This document shows positions 11,531-24,400 of a stretch of DNA of 64,000 bases, piece by piece. Position 1 is the stretch's first letter; each line of letters opens with the position of its first letter. This DNA comes from Trichoplax sp. H2 (lineage: Eukaryota; Placozoa; Uniplacotomia; Trichoplacea). A program made the position numbers and the translations under genes. The stretch is taken from the NCBI GenBank assembly GCA_003344405.1, contig NOWV01000045.1:124001-188000 (forward strand), read 5' to 3'. Below the pieces are notes generated by a model, which ran no database searches, was not told the origin of the DNA, and saw only the letters and a program-made list of their open reading frames with translations.

Positions 11531-14500
11531 ACAAGACTTGCTTATTTATGAAATACTTCTGTAAGTTATTTTCCAAAGTAGAGTAATGAAGCGATGATTA
11601 AGTCAATCTTTATAATAGATTTCAAATTATTATAAACAGGCTTAATCTTTCAATCGTTTATTTAATCATGATAATTTCAATCGCAGTTTATATTTAATAT
11701 CATTATTAATACAATATAGGGTTCGTTTTGTTGCTACCCTACATCACTACCATCACTATTTCATTATTCCCAACATAATATCTGCTATACTCGTAGTAAT
11801 GCATTTATAATAATAAATATTATAGTATTGAATACTTATTGCATGAAATATTATCCAAATTAATTTAATCCTGGTTTAAATGATATGCTTATATTTGTAT
11901 GTTGTTTATAATCACCAACGAACGTATGAGATTCTAGTATGATTTTAGTAATATTTTATACTGTATTTGATGTTAAAATAAAAGTTTTCAACCAGGGATT
12001 TTATCGTTTCGTTGATGTTATGTGTATTAATAAATCAATTTGTCATTTATAGTCTATCTCTTTTCTTGCTTGAAGTTATTTTCAGCACATCACCAAGTCA
12101 ATTTTTGCAGTATAACATTTTGTGAAAAATTTTCTCTATATTTTGCTTATAATACGATCGTCAACGAAATAGAACTTTTACACAAATTGTAATCAATCAT
12201 AAAGTAGCAATTTTTCGTATTATATGATCTCAATATATATCTTTTAACCCATCAGTATGATATAAATTTGAAATGTTTATGCTGCTATGAAGTAAAGTAT
12301 AACATTTACTCCATCGACACCGTACACTTTCATACGCTTATTGCACGGATAAGTTCAAGAATTTTCTAGATGAAAGTGCGCTATTCAAGCATAACAGATA
12401 TGAGATACTGTAAGCATCAGTAATTGACAACAGGTAGGTAGGAATTGTTTGAGTATGATTGAATCAAATAAATCTACTCTACTTTTTAAAAGGCAAATCT
12501 ATTTATGTACGAGTTGCACTGTTAAAATAAGGATAAACTTGCATCTCGAGAGGCATTATAAAACTACAAAGGTACGAAATTTTAACTCTGCATGATTCTT
12601 TTATTAAAAGTCCCCAAGAATTACTCGGTAATTAAAATTAATTAAAAATGATTAATATTTTACTTTGATTATATAATTATCAACTCGGCTTAAAAGCTAC
12701 CGGAATGAAGTAAAAGAGTTAAGGTATTATTCAAATAATGAGCTAACAGCAGTTATTCGCCAGTAGTCATATATTTGTTAATCTTCGTGTATGTGTTTAC
12801 TACCTCAAAAATTGCGTTGAACAAGTGGCACAGTCATGCTTAAATTTACCGAACTTAATCCTAAAATAAATAGTTCAAGTTCTGTGTGGAATTTGCGATC
12901 ATATAGTTATGTTACTAGAATGTCATATTTGGAATCATCCACATACAAGTAAATCGTTGTGATTATCAATGAATTAGTCTATTAAGATTGACTGTGCTTA
13001 GCCTATTTTTATTCCCGACCGAGCAAATCGTGATTATTACTAAGGAGAAAACTATTTTTAAAATCGAATTTTATCGTAGGTTATTGTAGTGGAAATATTT
13101 TTAAATACAGTAATCAGACAGTAATGTTCTTTTTATATTTCATGGCGATTGTGCTAACTTTGACGTCAGACTAAATGAATTTTATTCGACAAATTCTTCA
13201 ACTTGGAAAGAAACAATTAGAGATTACTTCTTTAAAACCGATGAGTCATTTAATCTGCAAGCGCGACCAACAAGCGGAGGGGGGCAGCCATATTCACTAC
13301 CGATCTACTAGAACAAGATGAAGTATTTAAGAATTTTTTATTGTGATAATGTCAATTCCTTGACGTGTAGACGTTCACAGCGGTCTAGGTGTTTTTTTCT
13401 GTCGCAGAACTTATTGATGTTATTCCTTGTTTATAAATGATATTTTCTTGTTAGGGCTATAAATCTTATTTAGATGTAATGGCTGTCTCATTCATTCATC
13501 AGTTGTCATCCACTATTACGTATCATTTCTATTAATTTTAACTTTTCCCACAACTGTGCAGACTGGTTCTGTCGTCAATTCTACAGTATAAAGTAATCTA
13601 AATGTAAAATGTCTCATGAAGAATGACAAGATGAAGCCCAGAGGCAATCATTTGTATACTTTATTGTAATATATATTGTTACTTTTGGATTACCCTACAG
13701 ACAGATTGTATATTTCTCTATTATTTAGTAAGCTAGAGAGTATCTATTAATCTATTCTTCTAAATCAGTATCATTGTCTTGATCGAATTATATTCTAAAT
13801 GTTAGAACCGCTCTAGATTTACCACTAAAAGAAAGGAAATTAATTTTTTTATTCTTATCTGATATAGCTTATACCTTGTTCTCATAATCGAATTCTATTG
13901 TATAATTCTATGAACTAATCTGTTCCAAGTTAAAGAATATCATTTCATCTAGTTACTACCATGTTTCAAAACATTAAACGATGTGGGTTCGCTGCTTAAG
14001 TGAGAAATCTAACTTATACATATTGACAAGAAACTATATACAGTTTAGAAACTTTAATTGGTAGCCTCTTTATATAAGTGAACACTTATAAACGCTACAC
14101 AGAAAGTACTATATGAACATAAGAAAATTCGAAATGATGTCAGATCTCTTGGGTATAATTCAGATTTAATAGTTAAAAAAGGTTTAAAAAATTCTCGAAA
14201 TCTTTGCAAGTTAACTCTAACTTATGATGGCGATGTTGAGATAAATTACAGCGTCTCTGATTGGATATGTAATAGTTATGATATCATGCTGATGTAATGG
14301 ATAATTTTTAATAACAGACACGTAAATCTATCACATTAATATTGGCCTCTATAAATTCAAAGTTGGAGTTTACATTTCAGTAAATAGTCGTCGTTTAAGT
14401 AAGAAGATTAATTATTAATAGCGAGTTATCGTGCAGTTGGCGTTGTTTGACAACACCCTGAGAACTGCTTTAATAAATAACAGAAAAGCATCATTGATTT

Positions 14501-17500
14501 AATCCAAATGTTTGGATACTAAAAATAGTCTTGCTGAAAAATTTTACCAGACATATGTATTAGCTGTAAATGTAAAATAACTCCACCTTCAAATGACTTG
14601 AAAATACATGTTAATAGGTGATAGAAGGCTATGATGAATTGATTATTCTTATTGTCTGAAGGATTAAACAATAATTCCTTTAGCATGTATTATTTCTCTT
14701 GTTTTCTCCGTCAAATCTACTTGACTAGCATCAACATTATCTATTTATGATATTACAATAATAGTAAGGGTTATAAATAAATTTAATATTTCCGTTTGTA
14801 AACCAAGTCGTCATCTTTTAGACATTCTAGGAACAATATTGAGCATAAAATAGATAATTTGATATTACTTTCCTCCTAGGAGGAGCGTTTACTATAGTTT
14901 ATATTGCTTGAAGTTGTGCGTCTTTTTTTATTCATATAATAATTATTCGTATATTTAGATTATGAATGAGGGATAGTATTCCTTTTTTCATACTACCATA
15001 ATTATTTTATTATTTAATATTACCGTGAGATAATCTTCAATTAAAAAATCGTTGTAACTAAGGTAAAATCTGAACGTTTATTGTAAAAGACAAATCTAAT
15101 CTTATCGTATAAAAATTGAATGAGTAATTGACTAGTACCATCATTCTATATTACTGATTATTTTTTGTTGAATATTAATCAGACATTAAATGATTCCATA
15201 GTACTATATAAGAATAAAAGCACTCAGCTACTGCTATACATTCCTAATGATGTCAGCACTGATACATACTGTATTTCGTACCTTGATGAGAATTAAATAC
15301 TCATACATAGTTAGCCTTCTAAAATATAGTATAAACCGACATCCTATCGATATGCTGTAATGTGCAAAGGTTATTTCGTTACTGGATCGATTGAGTATTG
15401 TAAATATTCACAATGTACAACATATGGCAGAAGGACAAGTCGATATGCATAGCACATATTGTACGAAACAGGATTTTAAGGATAGGATGGCTAAATAAAC
15501 AGTAGAAGAAAAGTTATACGCGATAAGTACTGGAGCCAGTTGCGAGAAATTCCATCAAGTACTTTGTTGATAGTAACATGCTTCTTCGCGATGGAGTACT
15601 TTGAATAGGATACACAGATGTAGTAAAATTTCAGCAACCTTGTAGCTTATCATATGGGGGTATGAAAAAGTTTGATTAAATATCTAAACTTAGTAACGAA
15701 ATCGATCATGGAAATAATTATGTTTACAGCGGATTATAGTTAACTGACACGCCCTTTGGTCAATGGGTTAGATCAATAAGTCTCAAGTAGGGACAATATA
15801 TCAAACGTGAAACTGGCATTCTTGATCATTACAAACGACTAAAAAGGGATTCAAAATCTGTTTAGCATCACATCACAACTTGAAAATTTATGAATTGACT
15901 TTCTGAAATTCTATCAGTCCATATTATCTATATTTGCATAAATTTACAAGACGTTGTGAAATGTAATAAACTATCTCAAAATAATCTGTGATTTTTGTTA
16001 ATTTTCAATTTATTGCAAAAAATGAGTTCTTCGATAAGGAATATTTGCATCTGTCTCTCTTATGATAGTAAAATATCATGGCCAAAATACTACAGATTAC
16101 GTATTATGGATCATGCAATCAAACTTATAAACATAATTTATTTTGGACTGTACTATATGCGATAATATTATGCAACTTGTCCACTTATAATTGGTTACTA
16201 GTTGTGCAAAGGTAGCTAATAATTATATTTAACAAAGTATCAAAAAGAGTTGATTTTTGAGATAAAATGGTTAACTGATCCCTTAACTCTAACTTTAACG
16301 GATACTTATTACATGCAATAATTGCTAGGGGTAATGAAATGAGGTACTGTTAGCTGCAGACATGGATTACTAAAACTTAATAATCCATGCCAAAGATAGT
16401 TTAGCTATTCTTCAATTGTTGTGGATGTAATTGTTTATCAAGTATAAGATTCAGAAGTCCACCTATTTCATTCTGCATTGAAAGAATTTATTAGATTGTT
16501 CACGTTTCGTTCTCCATCAATTTCACGTTTTTGTTTCCTCGCTACTATAGTCATCATAAATAGTTAATGAAGCATTTATAAGTTTAAATCAATGATATAA
16601 CAAGAAATAGCTTATCAAATTTTACTTACTCGTATAATTTTACTAATATGCGCATAGATTACTAAGATTAAGTGCCTCGAGAAAGTATGTAAAGTAGCTT
16701 TATAGTTACATGAAACAGTTGCCATTAAATGCGACTATAGTATTTTAAAATTCAAGTGCACTTATAGTTTTTCATAATTGCATAAAAGAGCGGAAAATTC
16801 GATGCTACTTCAAAGAAATGACCGACTAGAAATAGATAAACAATAAATGCATAAGTCTATTCAAGATTACACTGTTGGCCTGTCAAGATGTCTATCATTT
16901 AATAATAGATGTGAACATCTCTGTTCGGATAGTCCTTGTCTTATAATGGAAAGAATAGTTTTTCAACTCTTCGTTACATCATTTTAAGAAAATAAAATTT
17001 TAAGTTAATTTCTTTACTGATTACAATTTTAGTTCGTAGCCATGTTATCGAGTAAAATAATAATAAGCGATTTATTCTCAGAACTAGACTAGGTAGTAGT
17101 TGAAGTTTAGTAACCATAGATGAGCAACAACAGGAACTGCTTCAAATTGTAATATTTGAAAGTGTTAATTATTAATTAAATACATTGTTACTTAATTACT
17201 TAATTAATATATGTGAAGGTTTTTATCAAACTTTTAATTATATGATAAATGATGCTTATTAAAATAAAATAAAATCAAAACATGAGCACCACTCATTTTT
17301 ATTTTCTAGATTCGGTAGTAAGCAAGAGAATGCTAGTAAACGAGTGAGGTACATGACAGCACTTAATAGTTTTGATCAGGTTTAGAAATTAGATCTTTAT
17401 TGCTTAATGCAGAATAAAAACAGCGATAAACGGAAAGATACGATAATAATTAATATTCTCTTTTATAGTTCGGGGCGTATGAATCGAGTAGCTTGACCAG

Positions 17501-18056
17501 GATACTTGGAAAAGCACTATTACAAAGCTCACGATTAATTCTAACATTATCTCGGTCAAGTTATTTACTTTTGTAAAAGTGATAATCACTTTAATATTTT
17601 CATATTTTGTTACAAGGTAATCAAAGTTGATAAATGACTGTAAACTACTTTTATGTATCGTATTAGACATTGTCTGGATTTAGCTTGTAGAATAGTGGCG
17701 CAATTAACAATTTCTGTATCAATTTAATTATTATTTGCATAGGGTCAAATTCATTATTTTCTATTGTTACATTGAATTGATGCGATATCCTTGCACTTCA
17801 CTACCATACAATATAAATCAGTTTAATTTGTATTTAATACAATAACTAACCTAGCCATAACGTCTGGAAGGATTGCCTTACAACAACGTCAATCTTTTTG
17901 ATCCATGCCGCATAATCAAGATGGTATAGATAGAATAATTTCATTGTTGATCGTATTACCCGTTATTTACTATTTAGCAGTATAATCCATCATACTGTGA
18001 TGAATTGAGATTATAGGATGTGGTTAATCTGTAATTAAAAGTCTGTAACTTGATTG

Positions 18057-18360
18057 TGTCTAATGTGATACACTTTGCCCTATAGTTTTTTGCTTTATTT
18101 ACGACTGTGAGCCTGTACCAAAATTTAGTCAATCATAGTATATGAGAAACTTTCTATGTCATTAGAGATACACTTTAGTTTAAGTAATGATATCTTGCAT
18201 AGTTTATTGATTACGGTATTTTTTTATAGTTTCCGTGATATATTTTATTGCACTATAACGTCATTATGCCTAAAGTGATATACTTGTTTCCGTAATTTTT
18301 TGTTTTAATAACGACAGTGAACCTGTAGTGAAATTTAAACGATCATAGTCTATTCATTTA
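18057..18360. repeat. Diverged tandem repeat, ~105 or ~210 bp period
   Basis: A block starting TGTCTAATGTGATACAC near 18057 recurs as TGCCTAAAGTGATATAC near 18267. Both continue with a T-rich TTTTTTG(C/T)TTT block, ACGAC(T/A)GTGA(G/A)CCTGTA, AAATTTA and ATCATAGT. A shorter match (TGTCATTAGAGATACAC) near 18157 may be a partial middle copy. Non-coding. Confidence 0.5.
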
Positions 18361-21300
18361 TTCTAATTTAATCTACGGTAATATTGAATGTGGTCCAGTT
18401 GTTTTTTGCTAAATATAATTATCTTACTATTGCCTTTGTTTGTTAATATGTAAAATTGAAAAAACTTGCTACACATTATTGTATTAGATACTTTTACTAG
18501 AATGAGCAAGTGTAATATTTACAGCACTGCGAATTACTACCTTCAAAAAGTTGAGATACGTAAAAAATGTGATAAATTTGTATGCCTATTAACGACTACT
18601 TTTCCAGTTATAAGTCTACTATCGTTTGCTATACTCTAACTGTTAGTAACAGTAAGCTGAATAAAATTGTAGCTTGGGTATAGTATTGATAGCCGGTTTT
18701 TGTTATGGTGGAAAGATCAATATACGGCATTCATTTAGCAGCATGACTACCTTTATGTGCCCTTACATGCTGCATATCTGAATATTGTACTTTAAACAAT
18801 CCTGCAGATGCATGAAATTAACGCAATCCAAGCAGAATTCATAATATCTTAAATCATAGGATAGTTTATAACTGACTGTCCATCACTAAATAGAACTCCA
18901 ATCATTAAAATGATCAAAAAGTATCGAAGTCTACTTCTGAGCACTTTGTTATTATTATCAAAATAAGCTATTTCTTACGCATTGAAAAGTCATCAAATAG
19001 ATATTGAGATATTACAATCTAGGTGCGAGATTATTAAGTGGCAGCAGACAAAGGACTATGGACTTACTGTAGCATAAATTGAAAACCATTCAGTATTAAT
19101 TACGTAATTTATGATATAGTACTTTGCTATGAATGTGTACAAGATAGTGAACACTTCTAACTTAAGGAACGGGGAAAAAACTCTTTATAGATTCAGTTAA
19201 GTATTTAGATAATACTGAATTCAATTTTTGCAGCTTTGAGTTATATTATGGTGCCTCAACATGGTGGTAGCATACGTTATAATTATACATAAATATACAC
19301 GTATTTAGATAAAACTAAAATAGTTAGCTACACCATAACTAGTTAATATGAATGGTATTCATCCATTTTCATTGTGTTATTCATTGTATGGTTCGCCAAT
19401 TTTATGCAAATCTATCTTCTTACAGTGAAAATATTGCTCTAATAAACTGTATTGAATACAGTATATCAACTAGTATCAGCACAGCCTAAATGAGCAGTAG
19501 TACAGAATTATTTAGCTACTGGCTGCAATCTATTAACTTGTACAATTATAGTAAAGTAATAAAAGTAACAAACAAGCATAGGGAGAACAGTGTGTATAGA
19601 ACAGGTTAGGATTCGTTCAGAAGATCGGGATAATGTACCTGGTGGAACGAAGGGACAGTAATAAAATATCGTATGCATCTGATTAAAATTTTATTCTCAT
19701 TAGCAGTCCCTTATTATTTTAGACCAACTGTAGTAGATAGGGGAAAATATTGGACGAATTTCTCAGGGACGAAATATAAAAATTTATATTTCGTACCGTA
19801 TCAAACCTGCCCAGTGCCCAGGCAGGCTGTCCGCAATGGTAATTTTGTATGATCTTATCTTGGACAAGGCTAAGGAATGGACTTGTCTTTACGCGGGATA
19901 AAGTCGTACATTGTCCCATCATATGTACACACCGTTCTCTCGATTACTTTGTTTGTTACTTTTAGTACTTTGCTACAATTGTATTTAGATGATTCAAAAC
20001 GTCTTTGTCGTTCTTTAATTGTTACTAATCTAATTCCTATATCAAGCATTCAAACATGTACATGTTTCTTTTATTACAAGAGTTTCTTAGCTATTACAGC
20101 TTATATTTTCAATTTTTTTGTATTTGGTTTACTGTTCTCTATCGATCATATCCAATAACAGCGTTTCTTAGTCTAAGATTGGTACTAAAGCAAATGGATT
20201 TGCAATACGATAATGATATAATGTAAAGATAGCAATATAGATTTACTAATGTGAATCCATGAGAATCCATGTTGCTACCATTAAAACTGTACTATGTTGA
20301 AAGATTACTTACTGGGGTATGCGCAGTGACATAAATAAAATGCTAATATCTAAGACATTTACATTTATGGATGGAAACTAAATTTCGATCTAGAAGCAGA
20401 ATACGGTAGCTTATACGACATGTAAAGCAAACTACTGTACCATATACGATATAATATCGAAGATATTACATCATAATTAATAGTTGTAAACCGATGTTTT
20501 GTGATTTATTTTTCTATATAGATTTTTTCATGTTACAACGTATCAATACATAGTTATTGTGACAATATCGTCTAAGTCGTTTTACGAGTATTAGCCTAGT
20601 AAGCTTACAAAATAAGTACTATGTATACATAGAAGTTCAGAAGTAGTCGTGGATACTTGGTTATCGATTGAAATGAAAAGTAGTCGGGTTTTAAAATATC
20701 TTTAAATCAATTCGGAATGAGAAAATCTTATAAGATAACTAGATTAAAATTTGTAAAATTGCTTGTTCACAAGTTTTGAAAATTGTTAAATAATACTATC
20801 TCAAAATAACGTCAGGTAGAGTATATACTGCTAAGCTTCATATAAAATGCTAGATAATAGTTAAAGGAAAGAAAATTCTTAAGTATTTTCGGGATTGTCA
20901 AAAATGATGTAGCATCAATGGTTAGTGCCCTTATACAGAAAACTATAGGTGCAGTAATAAAATAATAAAGAGTATTTATGCGTATAACCCTTTTGTATGA
21001 TATAAATCGATAATGGAGATGGACGCCATGCTATATTTCTCGTCAGTAAGGATATATTCACTAATAATTATAATCTATCAAGTTACATCGATGCATCAGT
21101 ATTGATGTCATAATATGCGAACTATTTACAATATACAGTACATCCTATATTTTATACCACAGTTGTTTGTGCTTCCTTGATCATTGAATTACTACTGTTT
21201 CTTCTATCATCACGGATTCGTTCGTCAATTTCTAGAAAGGAATAGCAAAAGGCAGGTCATTCATCATAAATACATGTAGAAGAGTTTTTTTAAATACATA

Positions 21301-21409
21301 TACAAACTTTACAGCATATTGTAGGATAAGAGAAAGAATAGCTATCTTTTTAGCAGTCAATTTTGTAAACTACACAATAGCAATGCATACTAGGTAATTT
21401 TCGATTATT

Positions 21410-24400
21410 TCAAAACGCATACACGATACAATTCTCATAACTAAAATAAGAAGGTAAATAAGAGGTACCTTTAATAATTTCTGGACATTCATCATTACTT
21501 TTTTCAGGAAAAACCGGATATAAGACATCGCATATGAAACTTTCAAATGTTCTAAGATCCTTATAAGATTTAGCAATGTTTGTAATGTACCCATCGCGTT
21601 CTTCAAAACTGGTAATAAAGTTAAGGAATATGCGTAATAGATTCCTGATTACAAACTCAACTTCGTACATATAAATTTATTAATTATATTGTTTATAGTA
21701 CATACTATTAACTCGAAGTAGAAGCATTATTGTAGAGGTTAAAATAGAATCTTTTCATTTTACATGATATAGTTAAAGGATACAATAATCGATAAAGAGG
21801 CAATTGTGATCTTTTGGCTCTACTTGCATTTATTGCAGTTGCCCTTACTAAGACAGGTAAGATAGATTTACTGATAACTGCACCATCAAATAGTGGACCA
21901 AACAAAGGAATCTATGATATCGTTAGATATTTCAACTTTTAGATAATGCAAAGCCGTACAAACAATAGTAGCAGCAGAAAAATGTTGTATTGATACTATA
22001 CCTCTGGTTTTTTATCAATTTGAATTCTATATAGGCCATTTTTTAATGGGTAAATTACAATAATTACATCCGCAAATTCAGTATTGATTATGCCTCGACG
22101 ATAATCTCTTGTGTGCTCAGACCAAACTATTTGGATTTCATCGTTACCTAAATGTCTCACCTAACAATTAGGAAAAGAATTCAATTTCACATAAAGGCAT
22201 TAAATTTTCTATCTTTTCAAGAGAAGTAAAATTTTAGGAATAGTAAATTAGCATTAAACCGATCAAGCGATAACTACCTTCTTATTCAGAGTTTCATCTG
22301 AGGAGGGCATCCGAGTCGCGACATGGAATAATACCTCTGTTGTCGATGTGGCAAAGTATGGTGCAGTAGTACCGGTTGATTCGTTTTGTTGTAAACCACC
22401 TAAGAACCCAACATGTGTTGATAAGTCCACCTAGGATTACGGTTTCAGAATAAACACAGATGACCAGTTAATTCTTATTGAAACAAATTAAAGAAATGTA
22501 TGTTAATAAAATTTACCTCCCATGCTAAGCCTGCTACAAATTCTTCATAATCTTTACTACCACCTAAATTGGAAAATATTGACCTTTTATCTTCTTGGCC
22601 ATTTGCAATGTATATAACAGCTAATTTATGTGTTTCCCGGCTGCGAGATTAAAACAAAGAGAAACGCATGAGACGTTCTTTCCTAGTAGAATTCTGCTAG
22701 CAACATAGTCGTTACAGATATTTAATTAATACCAGTGGCGATTGTCAAGGTTTTTTAGTTCACGAAGCAGCATTTCACTTTTCTTGAGCAAATCAAAACG
22801 AGCTCTAAATGTGAGATTGTATATTTATCGTATTTATTCATAACGTATGTATTGTTTTAGTAAATATTTTAAGGTATCCGATAAGTATCTTTTGCACAGC
22901 CAATATTTCATCGTATACATATATAAATATTTAATAATATATGTATTAAATTAAATGCCTAAGTTTCTTTCATTGACCTGTTTTCCCATGATAAGTATCC
23001 TAATTGATTGAGGATGAAATAACATTGATAAAAGATCGAACTTGGTTGCTTGATTGGAATCGGATGTAACTTTGTAAACTTGTCGCTAGTTAATCAATAT
23101 TACAATATCTAAGCTGTATCTGTAGGTTTAACTTATGCAATTAATTCATTCATACAAAATAAGTTTGCAGTATTAGTCTGCATAATCGAAACTTACGCGC
23201 TATCAGACTTTTTTCTTAAATACTCTCGTTCACATTCGATTTGCTCAGAAATAGAATAAACCATTTCTTCGTCTATGTCACCATGCATGTTCTGAGTAGA
23301 ATTAGTTACCGGAGCATTAATTGGCGTTCCCGGTTGCAAAAAGCATTCGTCACTGCAATTTTCAATATGTTGTAGAATCTGTAATGCGATAGAATTTGCC
23401 ATTTATAGATATCTTGAGTACATCTGAAGAATGCGATAGTAAATCGTATAAAGTAAATATTACCACATCAAGACGGTCCTCATCTTCTGGAAATACATCT
23501 AGAGCAAATTCCGGCAATGATGTGAATGTACTTTCAGTATCAATCTCTTCGAGATTCTCTGCATTGTTTATTAAGGCATTTTCCGCTATGGCAGAAGAAT
23601 CTTCTTTTGCTTCGACGGTACCGTCATTTATTTTAATTTGTAATTCGGAATCTTTTATATCGTCCATATCTATCAAATTTATGAGCAATAATATAACCTC
23701 ATGTTTCACTCGAGTACTTATTAAAAACAGAGACATAATTTAAGATATCGAATGTATTAAACTACCTGCACAATCTACAGAATCTCCTGCCGACAATTTA
23801 TATAGTGCATTGGTGTCCCATATATATTTTCCAACAATGTCACGGATAATAACTCTTGCATTAGTGGATGCTGAAACAATTCTCTCACTGTTAAATCCGT
23901 TCGGTTCTTCAATCTTTAAAAAAATTCGGAGAAGTAATAAATATTCTAAAATAAAATTTCTACCGCAGTTATAGTTACTTATTCCTAATAATAGTAGTAA
24001 GTATTTAGGATAGTAAAGATAATAATTTTTACATACCACTTTTGGTATTTCTACAAGAGTAATGATCAGTCTATCGTTAAAGATGAAGAACTACAAGAAA
24101 TTTCATGTTAGGATCAAAAGTACTCTAGAAAAAGATTGATTATTTCATGTAGACACCTGAATATTTGGAGATGCTAATAGTTCTGCAGACAGATCTGTAA
24201 TATCTGAATGACGAGGATCATCGTCAAATTCTTTCACTCTCCCTTCAAGCAAAGAGGCCCCGGCGCGAAATGGGAAATGACTGTGATAGTTTAAGATGTG
24301 AGACATAACCTAAGAGTGAATAAATGAAATTTATGAGAAAAACTCTCTAATTTAATCTATATTTAATAAGTGCAATTGATAGAACTTTGGTTAATTAAAC

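Larger units (their letters stand above)
11316..21409. other. Gene-free 3' flank of the FoxG gene
   Basis: About 10 kb, AT-rich, with no supported gene. A TTA trinucleotide repeat (11500-11528) and several AATAAA-type signals (for example near 11980) suggest the FoxG 3' UTR may extend several hundred bases. A GC-rich short patch near 13260-13290, a diverged tandem repeat at 18057-18360 and a short palindrome at 19774-19797 are the only structures I noticed. ORFs at 17404-17670 (-) and 19719-20158 (both strands) show no recognisable domain. Confidence 0.55.

Noticed and set aside
17404-17670. 88-codon minus-strand ORF
   Set aside because: AT-rich composition, no recognisable domain, no splice partners.
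19877-20158. 93-codon plus-strand ORF with hydrophobic stretches
   Set aside because: Looks membrane-like only because of T-rich codons; overlaps an antisense ORF and palindromes, no recognisable family.
23396-23743. 115-codon plus-strand ORF
   Set aside because: Antisense to RALGAPA exon 34 and flanking introns; no family resemblance.
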